DNA from: Deinandra increscens subsp. villosa
Lineage: Eukaryota > Streptophyta > Magnoliopsida > Asterales > Asteraceae
Assembly (NCBI GenBank): GCA_039602395.1
Contig: JBCNJP010000025.1
Span: 40,227,355 to 40,291,354, forward strand
DNA length: 64,000 bases
Reading direction: 5' to 3'
A program made the translations under genes and the position numbers. Shown piece by piece: positions 46,434 to 56,728 of the stretch (within the stretch, counting starts at the first letter, position 1; every line of letters starts with the position of its first letter). The notes below the pieces were generated by a model that ran no database searches, was not told the origin of the DNA, and saw only the letters and a list, made by a program, of their open reading frames with translations.

Positions 46434-46675
46434 TCTCAAATACCTAGCAATCAGGTCGGTCTTGTGGACACGCAGAGAAAGCCCAAGTATTTGAGAAAAT
46501 AAGAAAACAAAACAAGTTGAAATTGTATAACCCAACAACAATCAGTTCGGTACTCCCGTACACGCAGAGAAAGTCCGATGAGTTATACGAAACACCAAAG
46601 AAAATAAAGCAGATTGTCAAACGAACAACAATCAGGTCGATCTTTCGATACGCAGAGAAAGTCCGATCGCTTGAC
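46434..46675 (-). ncRNA. Element E triple stem-loop block
   Basis: Outer stems: TCTCAAATAC/GTATTTGAGA (46434-46443 with 46487-46496), GTATAAC/GTTATAC (46525-46531 with 46582-46588) and GTCAAACG/CGCTTGAC (46616-46623 with 46668-46675, one A/C mismatch). Stem one differs entirely from its counterpart in element D yet is perfectly paired. The interior on the element strand keeps TCTGC, a short hairpin (CACAA, GGGA and GAAA loops) and GACCT or GAACT. It sits in the same position as in element D. A conserved RNA structure is inferred from the paired changes. Confidence 0.65.
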
Positions 46676-47219
46676 AAAATAAAGAAAAATCAAACAAGTT
46701 TAAATCTTTCAAAATGAAAACATGCATTCATCAGGATATCTCTTTATTCTATTTTTGTTAGAATCATCACATAGCATTCATCAAGAAGCAAACAACCAAA
46801 GATTATCAGGCAAGCTTTATGTTTATATCTTACTTGCAGATATCAGATTAGTCATGCACATTTACAGACTATGCAAGTACCTACAGCCTTTAGACTTAAT
46901 CTATCCATGGCAGATAACATATATGCTGATGTACCATCATTTCTCGCTTTTGTCGGATCAATTTCACAATTTTCCCTTTTTTATATATTTTCCAATTTCT
47001 CCCCCTAAAATTCAAACAAACACTATTTTTTGAATTTTCAAATTTTCTCCCCCTAAAAATATGAACGAAAGAAAATGAAAAACAAACATGAAAATGATCA
47101 ATCAACACTTGACACATTTTTTAAAATGATTTTTGTAAAAATTTGTGTTCAAAGATAGGAACGATGCATTTTAACTTAAATCAACCACAAGTATTCTACT
47201 GTCAGCAATCTTTCAATCA
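46676..47219 (-). other. Element E noncoding region up to the gag tail
   Basis: AT-rich noncoding sequence with the two additional purine tracts noted above. The plus-strand frames are antisense and unsupported. Confidence 0.5.
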
Positions 47220-49486
47220 CTAACAGGTCTTCTTGATATACCTGCACACACTGGAAAATAATAAGTTTGTAAAACCCCGACCCTCATCCCCATTTGTGAT
47301 AGGTCGTCTAGTGTCTTCAACAAAATTTGTGTTGGCTGTTGACACAACCTTTGGTCTCCATTCCTGTTTTGGTTTTAACATTTCTAGTGAACCATTGTCA
47401 ACTGATGAGTGACAATCAGAACTACTACCCAACTTGTCTGTGTTAAGTTTCTTTTTCCAGAAAAATGTAGTGTTGGGCATTGGTTCACTAAAAATAATGC
47501 CATCAGAATCAACATACTTTGTATGTTTGGCATTTGATGATAAATTGTTAGTTGTCGTAGGACAATTATTTGCATAATGACCCTTCTCACGACAAACATA
47601 ACACAGTCGATGATTAGTTTTAGTGTTTGAAATTGGTTTTCCAAACTGACCAGTCGACCATTCATCGTAAACTTTTGAAATCACAGGTTTAAATTTCTTT
47701 GGTTTCTGAAATTTTTGAAAACATTTTGGAGAATCATAAAAACCAGAATCATCTCCATAACCAAAGAATTTATCTTCATGATAAAACCTGTTCGATTTAG
47801 CAGAATAAAATGAACTTGAATTTTTACCGCCTTGTGGTGTAGCATCAGATATGCAAGAAGACTCTTTAGAAGAAATCTTTTCAGCTGCACATGGTGAAGA
47901 TACTTTCTTCTTCCAAAACTAAGGCTTCTTCTCTGTAGACACCTTCTGTTTCTTTTTCTGCTCATCTTTCAACTTCTTCTTGTTGGAATCATTCATCGGA
48001 CCTTCTTTTCCTTCATATCCCAAACCACCATTTTTCTGCTTAGTATGTTCTTTAACGGAATGCCCTTGTGAAGCTAGACGAGAAAATTCATCTTTGATAG
48101 CTTTAACACCAACTTCCTTATTTAGTAAAGATTCATCAATCACAATATCAAAAAAATCAAGAATCTTCACATGACCTGGATTTCCTTCAAAAATATTTTC
48201 TTTATCAAGAAATGTAGACTTGAAATCAAACTTTAATCCTTTGCAATAATCAACCCCCTTTTTATTCTTTTTAGATTTTGACTTCTTTATTTTTCTAGAT
48301 TTAACACCATCTCCTTCAGGATAATCTTGCAACTTCTGGGTTAAATCATCATTAGATGGCTTTTTCAAATCAATCACTTGAGCAGGAACTTCATGATTGG
48401 CAATATCTTTGCTTGGTTTGCCATCTCGTTCCAGATGATATAGATAATTCTGAAACACACTTGATATATCGCAATTCTCAAGTTTTCGTTGAAGATCAAG
48501 CATTTCAATCTTTATCGCAGAAACCTTTGTATTAGCTTCCAGTAATTCCTTTTGAGAAGCAATCAATTGCTCAGACAACTCGTTATACTTAAGCTTTTGA
48601 CTATACATTCTGTCACACCCAGCAAGAACTTCTGTAGTAACCTTCTCTACCTGTTTCTTATAATATGCAACATCTTGTTTCAAAATATCATTTTGACTTG
48701 AACCTCACCTTTTTCATCACGCAACTTTGTGAATTCCTCCTGAATTTGATTTATTCTATCAGCAGCTTCGACAGCAATTTTATTAACATTTTCATATTTC
48801 TGTTGAAGAGGATAACATTTTGCAAATAAAGCATCAAAATCTTCAACAGCTTCCTTTTCATTAGCTTTAGCTTTATTGCATTCTTCAGTTAACACTTCTT
48901 TTTCTTTCAACCAATCTTCCTTAATTTTAACAAAAGCAGTACACGTTGTACACGAGGAAGATGCACTATGTTGAATTTTCGCTTCGTAACCATCATGAAT
49001 TTTATTTTTCCATTCCTCTAATTCCTTTCTCAGAGCACTATTCTCTTTAGATAACTTCGCTTCTTTCTTCTCTAATTCTTCAATTTTACCTTTAAACTTC
49101 AACTCTTGATCAACCGTTTTCTGAGTAATTGTAGACATATGTTCTTCACACTGTTTCTTCACAAAATCCCATATCAGCTTTGCGTTTCCATAATCTCTGA
49201 CTTGATTTCTAAGAGTTATTGGCAAAGCTAACCGAACAAGTGCTTTGGCCTTTTCATTTTGATCGTATGATTCCTTTTCTTTAATTGAAAAATTCCATCT
49301 CATCTTACACTGACCATCAAAAGTTGTTGGATACCGATATTCATTTGAAATTGGTAACCATAACCGTTTATCCAAGTCAACAATATATGCTCTAAAATTT
49401 GTTGCCCAACCATGATAATCTTCAAGATTTATCAACTTCGGCACATTCTGACTATGTCTCTCATTAAATGCATCAATTGCATACAT
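47220..49486 (-). pseudogene. Element E gag, nearly intact
   Basis: It starts MYAIDAFNERH at 49486. A copia Gag core (YHGWATNFRAYIVDLDKRLW, WDFVKKQCEEH) is followed by a long coiled coil (about 48450-49120), Lys-rich stretches, and the zinc knuckle CYVCREKGHYANNC near 47590. The tail contains KQEWRPKVV. Two lesions are visible: a one-base loss in an A run near 48693 and an in-frame TAG at 47919. Both are single changes. The first knuckle seen in A and D was not found here. The protein would form the particle; pol functions must come from elsewhere. Confidence 0.75.
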
Positions 49487-49668
49487 TTTGAAAATTGTGA
49501 AATTGGATAACAAAACTTCCAACTCGAAAACGGAGATGTTAGAATTTGATTTTGAAAAATAAACTTTGAACGAACAATGTAGAGCTCGTCGAGACGATCG
49601 ATTTGAGTACTTATGGCTCTCGTAGCGATTTACGATGCAAAAGTTATGACACTTTTAAGAAACTACCA

Positions 49669-49812
49669 GCGGACCAAATGTACCCAGCGGACAAAATGGT
49701 ACGGGGCGGACCAAATGGTCCGCTGAAACTGCCGCGGACCAAATTCGAAGATTATCTTCCGGACCAGATTTGTTCTTCAGGCGGACCAGAATTTCCAGTG
49801 GCGGACCAGACT
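49669..49812 (-). repeat. GCGGACCA motif array in the leader of element E
   Basis: Seven copies of GCGGACCA or close variants at about 49669, 49687, 49706, 49734, 49759, 49781 and 49801, in one orientation. One is extended into GCGGACCAAATGGTCCGC. The LTR carries the sister word GCGTACCA. This lies between gag and the expected primer site, as in elements A and A2. The open frame on the plus strand here is a by-product of the repeats. Confidence 0.7.
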
Positions 49813-50178
49813 GAAATCGACGAATTTTTCGAGTTTTTTGATGTTTTGAGCTAGAATATGGATCAGGAAGGTGCGAAAACTGTCAGGACCGATTCTCACA
49901 TCAAGAATCCTGATCTTGAGCAAGAACAAAGGTTCAGATTCGAAAAACCCAAAAAAGAGAATGAAGATGAAGATGAGAAGAATCATAGAATAATCAAACA
50001 TAAGAAAGATGATAATAACTACTCGAATGATTTCATTAATCGAATGGTTACAATCAAGAAATCATGACAAACACTTTCTCATGGAAATCCATGACTCACT
50101 CTCTCTCTCTATAATGGAAATCTCACACACTAAAGAGTCATCATCCATCTTCTTGGAGACTCTCTTGAATGGGGCACC

Positions 50179-50198
50179 CTCACTATATATATAGTGAG
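50179..50198 (-). promoter_or_regulatory. Palindromic TATA region in the LTR of C
   Basis: CTCACTATATATATAGTGAG is a perfect 20-base palindrome containing a TATA-box sequence. The left LTR is otherwise CT-rich here. The truncated right LTR ends before this point. Confidence 0.6.
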
Positions 50199-50520
50199 AG
50201 TGACTAACAATAGTAAAAACATAAAAACTAAACAAAATTACAAATAAATGAAATAAACATAAATATTAATTAAATAAAAGTTGATTTAATTAATCCGAAG
50301 CTTGACTCGCTCGAACCGATCTTCCGTTGACTTTTACGTTGACCGTTGACCCGAACGGTTGACTTTTCCAGAAAACGGTCTTCGGTCCAAACTCGCAAGC
50401 CTCGAGCATCACAACCCGCGTCTCTGAATCAATTCACATGGATTCTTCAGTCGAATGCTTCAGTAAACAAATTTGATGGCGTCAGTCACATAGATTTTAA
50501 GTTCCAACAATTCCCCCTTG

Positions 50521-52040
50521 ACTGATGCTTTCAAATCTGTTCAACTGCTGAAGAATCGCTATGTCGTACATCTTCAATGAGAAATTGATAAACCGGATAC
50601 AATCTATCGTAGAGATTCCCCCTCTGAATAAGCTTCTTCTGTTCTCGTTGCTCCAGTTCGAGATCCAAGTGCTGCCCTCACTCGGTTCACACGGTCGGGT
50701 ACAATACTAAGAAATTGCTACATTTCGGAGTCAAAACCGCAACAAACCGAATCAGATAAACCAATCAAACACTGAAAATGCTCTAACTCCGGATAATCGA
50801 CCCGATATCCAAATCCATAATAATTCCTCTTATTTCTCTAAATCTCTCCAAAAACATCAAGTCGGAAGCGTAAAAATCAGATGCGGAGAGTCGAACCGTC
50901 GCGATCGGTTGCCTAGAGAAACCAGATAAATAATCTTGAAATCGGACAATCTCGCGAAAAACCGGAAGTCGGATGCTGACAATTGTGAATAATCCGCGTG
51001 ACTAGGTTGTTAGCGAAAATTAAAGATAAGTGTCAAATCTGAGAAAAATTTAGATCCTGAGCGTAAAATAATCATAACCGGAGTCTTCGTAATTTTGGTT
51101 GAAGAAAAACGAGCTCGGAAATAAATTCCGTGAAGAATTCTAAATTAAACGGGCGAAAACGGCGCGATCCGAAAAATTCCGTCAATTTTCGTCAAGGAAC
51201 GGCTTCTCGAGAAATTTAACGGATAAATTCCAATAATTAACTGAGATTCCAGTTAATCCGGTTCGCTGACATCCGCGTTGCATCCACTAAAAAATAAAAT
51301 CGTGAGATATAACGAGAAAGCTGAGTAATTAACCGGATAATAAAGGTAACCCGTCAGTGATCGATAGCAAACGTTGCGCGCGACGTCAATAAACGAGAAC
51401 CCCAATAAATTCGGAATAAATCCACGACTAATAAAAATTTTCTGAAATTCCGTCGCGGTGTTATCTCGTTAGTCTTGTTTAAAACCGACAAGAAAAACTC
51501 CGTAAATGACGAAATTGCTAAAAAAATAATTATTTGAATAAATCTCTCACAAAGAAGCACAATCCGTGTGCTTTAATTCTGACCAATCAGAATTCCTCTA
51601 CAAATCTGATCCAGCGGTTGCAGTTAAGGGGATCCAAGGGCTGAACAAAGCTGATCCGTGTGAGAGGGTTTGCACCAATCAGGAGATGGCAACGTGAATA
51701 CCTTCAACGGCTCTTTTGAGCTTGGTGGTCCCACACGAATTCTCTTTCCACCAATCATCAATCGACAGCGAAAAGGTTGACTAAGGTATCCGACAACCAG
51801 GTGAGAAAAAGTATTCTCATGCAGCCAATAGCGAGAGGACACATCATCGTCATCTCCATGCATTGTCTAGCCTCGAAACCCTAATATCAGCTCGCCGGAT
51901 TTACGAGACCTTCACCAAAAAACCGTAAATTCATCATAACTCAACGAATACTTGACGAAAGTTCTCGATTTTTAGCTCTTTGGACTCGTATGGTCATCCT
52001 CTACAACCCTGTACGTTCAAAATTCTCTGAAAATGTCTTG
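50521..52040 (-). other. Element C interior, CpG-dense and noncoding
   Basis: No open frame supported. The part from about 50780 to 51560 is rich in CG-containing words such as AACCGGA, AGTCGGA and CCGTC, unlike the AT-rich surroundings, with AACCGGA-like words recurring about six times. It may be a third motif cluster or simply young, undecayed element sequence. Confidence 0.5.
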
Positions 52041-52064
52041 AACGAAGACCCAAAAACTCAAGTC

Positions 52065-52275
52065 GTTAGGTTTGAACGATCTGCCTACCAGGTCGTTAAG
52101 ACCAAAACCAAGTCGTTAAGACTTAAGGTCAGATCGTTAAGAACATAGGCTAATCGTTAAGTTCATTAACCTGATCGTTAACCCAGATCGTTAAGAGCCT
52201 GATCGTTTAGACAATCTTCAAACGAGTCCAGATCGTTTAGAGCATCTTAAAGCTGAGTCCAGATCGTTAAGACAA
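52065..52275 (-). repeat. ATCGTTAA motif array in the leader of element C
   Basis: Seven CGTTAA words (five extended to ATCGTTAA) lie between 52092 and 52270. Variants GTCGTTAGG and ATCGTTTAG lie around them. On the element strand this reads TTAACGAT, the same word and orientation as the array before the third ORF of element B. The array lies a few hundred bases inside the 5' LTR, as in A and A2. Confidence 0.75.
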
Positions 52276-52945
52276 TCTTCATATCTTCTAGGAAAAACCC
52301 AGAAAAATTGAAGAACACTTAAACACCCAGATGCGATTCTGATGGATAAAACACAGGTGGTAACCAGCGATTGAAGACACAGAGATGATCGAAATACCAC
52401 TTTGAATCAATTATGGCCATCAACGAACTCAAAACAGCAACATAATCTCGAATCTATGCCCCAAAATCTAGAAATACCTGAAGAACACCTTAGAACACGC
52501 ACTACTGTGTGTTTTTCCAGATCTGCCAAAATGGTTGAGATTCAGACGAATCGGATGCTTCCAATGGATCCGGAACGCGTTTTCCATCAAGATTTATGCT
52601 TCGTTTCATCCAAATCCATCAACAATAACACCAAAAAACGCAGAATCAAAGTCCAAAATCTTCAAAAACCGTAAAAACATGAAGAACTCCACAGTTACGT
52701 TTTTTCAGCTCTGATCATCAATTTCTCCACATATTTGAAGAAGTAGAACATGAGACAAAGATGAAGATGATGAAGAAGAATCATGATAATCAAAAACAAG
52801 AAAGATGATGAACAATCGAATGATTTCATTAATCGAATTATTACAATCAAGAAATCATGAAGAACACACAATCTCTCTCTAGAAAATCCATGACTCACTC
52901 TCTCTCTAGAATGGAAATCTCACACACTAAAGAGTCATCATCCAT

Positions 52946-52982
52946 TCATTGAAATAAGTCACTTAACACTAAAGAAAAGGGG
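52946..52982. repeat. 37-bp direct repeat, copy 1
   Basis: TCATTGAAATAAGTCACTTA and the 17 bases after it are identical to 57741-57777. Copy 1 directly abuts the truncated LTR of element C on the left and leads into the gag tail of element B on the right, so it marks a rearrangement junction. Confidence 0.85.
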
Positions 52983-53026
52983 AAAATCTGTATTCGTATC
53001 AGCCTCATATTAGGCAACCACCAAGG

Positions 53027-53269
53027 ATGAGAGGACCGCGTCCGACTCCAATCAGGTCATGGAACCCAAGGCCAAGACCCGGCTTTATCCCAAGGCCATT
53101 TCTGTCTCAAAGGCCCATGCGTGCTCCAAGACCTGCAGCTACATTCATCCCACCTTCTGTTACTCCATTAGCTACATCATCTTCATCCGCACCGTCTCCA
53201 TCAACTTAGAAGAAATTGGTTAACCAGGAGACCCTAGGTCAAAATGACCGAGGTCCCTCCTCTAACTAA
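53027..53269 (+). pseudogene. Element B gag tail
   Basis: A Pro/Arg-rich segment (MRGPRPTPIRSWNPRPRPGF, then RPMRAPRPAATFIPP) in the same frame as pol. A TAG at 53207-53209 interrupts it, and the terminal gag stop TAA lies at 53267-53269. The rest of gag is missing to the left, replaced by the junction at 52946-52982. Confidence 0.6.
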
Positions 53270-53290
53270 TCATTTTCTTTACTTGTGCAG
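53262..53290 (+). promoter_or_regulatory. Gag stop within a splice-acceptor-like sequence (B)
   Basis: CTAAC (53262-53266) directly precedes the gag stop TAA (53267-53269), then come a T-rich tract and TTGTGCAG|GGA. The branchpoint-like A lies 24 bases from the AG. Gag and pol share a frame. The layout matches 11893-11915 on the minus strand. Confidence 0.5.
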
Positions 53291-56200
53291 GGACGTACCC
53301 GGAAAGCTGTAAACACATGGTATATGGACAGCGGGTGCTCCAGGCACATGACAGAGAACAAGAACTTGCTGTCTGATGTCAAAACAATATCTAACGGTAG
53401 TTCTGTTGCCTTTGGGGGAGATGTATTTGGAGGAAGAATAATTGGAAACGGTCTCTTAACAAACGGGGAAATTTCATTTGATAAGGTAAACCTGGTGTCG
53501 AATCTGAAGTTCAACCTACTCAGCGTGTCGCAAATCTGCGATAACCAGATGCCAATGGTGTTCAACGATCGCGAGTGTCTAATTCTGAAGCCTGGTCTCA
53601 AGATTCCTGAAGATCAGATCTTGTTTCGTGCACAACAAAGAGGAAACCTGTATGCTTTGGATATGAAGGAAGCAAAGCCTGAAAGTTCCATTGCATGTTT
53701 TCTAGTAAAGGCATCAGAAGAAGACTCAACCTTATGGCACCGGCGAATGGGTCATGTCAATTTCAGGAACATGAATAGACTGGTTAGAGGAAAACATGTT
53801 GATGGGTTACCAGAAAAGGAATTCGTCCATGTTGATCACTGTGTCGCGTGTTCCAAAGGAAAACAACACAAGACGTCTCATAAGCCGAAGCCACCTGGTA
53901 GAACTACGACGATTCTTCAATTACTCCATCTTGATTTTTTCGGGCCAGTGAACATCACGAGTTTAGGGGGAAAGTCTTACTGCCTTGTTATCACTGACGA
54001 CTACTCCAGATACTCATGGGTGTTTTTCTTGAGAGAAAAGTCTGAGACAGCTGAGATATTGAAGGATTTCGTTACTCGCATTGAAAACGCCTGCAGAGAG
54101 AAGGTCAGAATAATCAGATCAGATAACGGGACAGAGTTCAAGAATCAAACATTTGACGCTTTTTGCAACTTGAAGGGCATTACTCGACAGTTTAGTTCAC
54201 CGTACACGCCACAACAAAATGGTGTTGCAGAACGGAAGAATAGAACCATCATTGAGTCTGCCAGAACCATGCTTGCTGATTCCAATCTAAAACTCTCTTT
54301 TTGGGCAGAAGCAGTGAATACTGCGTGCTACGCTCTGAATAGAACGCTCTTGGTCAAACATGCTAACAAGACGCCGTTCGAACTGTTTTCTAAACAAAAC
54401 CCTGTTTTATCAAGACTTAAACCGTTCGGATGTCCTTGTACTGTACTTATACAATCTGATCAGTTAGCCAAGTTTGCCCCTCGGGCAGATGAAGGTTATT
54501 TTGTTGGATACTCTATGTCCGCAGCGGCGTATCGAGTATACAACAAAAGAACTCATGTGATCTTGGAGTCGTGCAATGTTACTTTTTACGAGCATACTCA
54601 GAACACACGAGAACCTGATTCAGATAGCATGTATGACCTTGATACTCTTTCTTCTACTTTTAACATTGTTGATTCTGGTGTTTCAGGGAATACTATATCA
54701 GATGCTGATGATTTTGAAGGAAATTTTCCGACATTTGAGCCATTTGCTCCGGTTTCTTCATCGATTTTGGGAACTATCTACTCGGCAGACCCTCCTAATC
54801 TAACGTGGGGAAATCAAACTAGTGAGTCAATGAATCTGTCCGGAGAATCGACCTCTTCTGCAACTCCTGATGAACCGGTTATTCCTGTACCAGATCCAGT
54901 TTTGGTAGAAACAGAATCAGCACCTGCAGCAGTTCAGGGGGAAACCATCTCGGAAACTGCTCCTGAAGTTCATAATTCTGATTCTGAAGTTGAAGCAGAA
55001 GTTGACACCGGTGAGGTCCCAGGAAATGATCTGCAAATTGGAAACCTTGAATCTACCATCGAAGACACCGTTGTTGAAGAGTCAAGGGTTCGTAAAATTC
55101 ATCCAACAAGCCAGATTATAGGCCCCGTTGACAAAAGGATCACCCGGAGTCAAATAGAACATGCCAACTCATGTTTCTTCTTATGCTTTATTTCACAAGA
55201 AGAACCAACTTCAGTTGCTGCTGCTCTCAAAGATGATAATTGGATTGATGCCATGCAAGCGGAGTTACTTCAGTTCAAATTGCTCGATGTTTGGCATCTT
55301 GTTGAAGCTCCTAAGGGTGTTGAACCTATACCGGTCAAGTGGATTTTCAAGAACAAGAGAGACGACCGTGGTATTATCATAAGAAACAAAGCTCGATTAG
55401 TAGTGAAAGGTTACTTGCAAGAAGACGGCATTGATTATGACGAAGTCTATGCACCTGTCGCTCGTCTAGAGGCCATTCGGATTTTCTTAGCTTATGCTGC
55501 GTCTATGAACATCACTGTTTACCAACTTGATGTTAAGACTGCCTTTCTGTATGGCGAGCTGGATGAGGATGTGTACGTACAGCAACCTCCCGGGTTTGTG
55601 AACAAGTCATTTCCAAACAAATGTTACAAACTTGACAGAGCACTTTATGGTCTGCACCAAGCCCCGAGGAAGTGGTACGAGACGTTGTCAACATATCTGC
55701 TGGAAAATGGATATAAAAGGGGTGTCATTGATCAGACTCTTTTCATTCGACACGTCGGGAAGGATATGCTTTTGGTTCAAGTATACGTTGACGACATCAT
55801 CTTTGGGTCAACGAATGAGGATTTGTGTCATGCTTTTGAGGACCTGATGAAGAAAAGGTTTGAGATGAGCGCCATGGGTGAATTAACATTTTTCCTAGGA
55901 ATTCAAGTGAAGCAGTCGCCAGATGGTATACTGATCAGCCAGGGGAAATATGTTAAAGAAATTCTGAAGAAGTTCGGTTTTCACGACTCTAAGGGATTCT
56001 CTACACCAGTGGAAACTCGTCACAGACTGAATACTGATGCTCAAGGTATCTCGGTAGATGAACACTTATACCGTTCGATGATCGGGTCATTGATGTATTT
56101 AACGGCAAGTCGTCCTGATATCATGTTTGGAGTCTGTCTCTGTTCGCGATTTCAGAGCAAACCAAAAGAATCACATTTGACTGCGGTTAAGAGAATTTTT

Positions 56201-56728
56201 CGATACTTGAAGTCGAATCCCAACCGAGGGCTGTGGTATCCTAAAGATTCAGCCTTCGATCTTAGAGCCTTCTCGGACAGTGACTATGCTGGTTGTCAAC
56301 TCGATCGGAAGTCTACAACGGGGGGAGCTCAGTTTTTGGGAAACCGACTCGTGTCGTGGCAATGCAAGAAGCAGACTACGGTGTCCGTTTCAACTGCTGA
56401 GGCGGAGTACATCGCTGCTGCATCATGCTGCTCTCAAGTTCTCTGGATCCAAAATCAATTGCTGGACTACGGTTTGAATTTCATGAGTACTCCTATACAT
56501 ATTGATAATTCTGCTGCTGTGTCAATTGTTAAAAATCCAATTCAGCATTCTAAGACTAAGCATATAGAGATTAGACATCATTTCATTAGGGATTGTGCTG
56601 AGAAAAGTCTAGTCACCTTAGTTCAGATTGATTCAGAAAATCAGTTAGCTGACCTATTCACTAAGGCTTTTGACATGTCTAGGTTCAACTTTCTGGTTAC
56701 CTCTATAGGTATGATCAACTTTGACTAG
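53285..56728 (+). CDS. pol: Element B pol polyprotein (copia, SIRE-like), intact frame
   Basis: 1,147 codons without interruption and without an ATG at the front, so it must be made as a fusion with Gag. Domains in order: aspartic protease with DSG at residues 15-17; pre-integrase zinc finger with H152, H157, C186 and C189; integrase with D217, D280 and E316 (35 residues between the last two, the D,D35E pattern); an acidic Ser-rich linker at about 430-620; reverse transcriptase from VKWIFKNKRD to YVDD at 834-837; RNase H with KSTTGGAQFLGN...TAEAEYIAAASCCSQ around 1010-1050; and a C-terminal QLADLFTKAFD. All catalytic residues I can check are present. It could supply enzymes to gag-only relatives. 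Confidence 0.95.
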   Translation: MQGRTRKAVNTWYMDSGCSRHMTENKNLLSDVKTISNGSSVAFGGDVFGGRIIGNGLLTNGEISFDKVNLVSNLKFNLLSVSQICDNQMPMVFNDRECLILKPGLKIPEDQILFRAQQRGNLYALDMKEAKPESSIACFLVKASEEDSTLWHRRMGHVNFRNMNRLVRGKHVDGLPEKEFVHVDHCVACSKGKQHKTSHKPKPPGRTTTILQLLHLDFFGPVNITSLGGKSYCLVITDDYSRYSWVFFLREKSETAEILKDFVTRIENACREKVRIIRSDNGTEFKNQTFDAFCNLKGITRQFSSPYTPQQNGVAERKNRTIIESARTMLADSNLKLSFWAEAVNTACYALNRTLLVKHANKTPFELFSKQNPVLSRLKPFGCPCTVLIQSDQLAKFAPRADEGYFVGYSMSAAAYRVYNKRTHVILESCNVTFYEHTQNTREPDSDSMYDLDTLSSTFNIVDSGVSGNTISDADDFEGNFPTFEPFAPVSSSILGTIYSADPPNLTWGNQTSESMNLSGESTSSATPDEPVIPVPDPVLVETESAPAAVQGETISETAPEVHNSDSEVEAEVDTGEVPGNDLQIGNLESTIEDTVVEESRVRKIHPTSQIIGPVDKRITRSQIEHANSCFFLCFISQEEPTSVAAALKDDNWIDAMQAELLQFKLLDVWHLVEAPKGVEPIPVKWIFKNKRDDRGIIIRNKARLVVKGYLQEDGIDYDEVYAPVARLEAIRIFLAYAASMNITVYQLDVKTAFLYGELDEDVYVQQPPGFVNKSFPNKCYKLDRALYGLHQAPRKWYETLSTYLLENGYKRGVIDQTLFIRHVGKDMLLVQVYVDDIIFGSTNEDLCHAFEDLMKKRFEMSAMGELTFFLGIQVKQSPDGILISQGKYVKEILKKFGFHDSKGFSTPVETRHRLNTDAQGISVDEHLYRSMIGSLMYLTASRPDIMFGVCLCSRFQSKPKESHLTAVKRIFRYLKSNPNRGLWYPKDSAFDLRAFSDSDYAGCQLDRKSTTGGAQFLGNRLVSWQCKKQTTVSVSTAEAEYIAAASCCSQVLWIQNQLLDYGLNFMSTPIHIDNSAAVSIVKNPIQHSKTKHIEIRHHFIRDCAEKSLVTLVQIDSENQLADLFTKAFDMSRFNFLVTSIGMINFD

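Larger units (their letters stand above)
45301..49850 (-). mobile_element. Element E: gag-only LTR element
   Basis: A minus-strand relative of element D inserted in the gag of A2. In plus order: 3' LTR (45301-45662), PPT, noncoding block with three stem-loops, gag tail to gag start (47220-49486), and leader with a motif array. There is no pol between gag and the 3' noncoding block. The 5' LTR is not visible: the leader at 49850-49950 gives way to the LTR of element C. The five bases before the LTR are TAGCA, but the partner duplication cannot be placed. Confidence 0.75.
49958..52945 (-). mobile_element. Element C: LTR element without coding capacity
   Basis: The left LTR (about 49958-50509, ending TTCCAACA) is followed by a polypurine tract (ATTCCCCCTTG, 50510-50520). 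A second, truncated LTR copy lies at about 52752-52945, matching 49960-50152. The 2.2-kb interior has no supported ORF. Its leader holds a motif array that matches the array of element B, so C is probably a non-autonomous relative of B. The left boundary is approximate. The right LTR is cut where the 37-bp repeat at 52946 begins. Confidence 0.7.

Noticed and set aside
49603..49854. 83-codon plus-strand frame rich in GGP words
   Set aside because: It is antisense to the leader of element E and is produced by the GCGGACCA repeats.
52707..52722. GATCAGAGCTG on the minus strand as the primer site of element C
   Set aside because: Only part of the iMet complement matches and it is not directly next to the LTR similarity; too weak to annotate.
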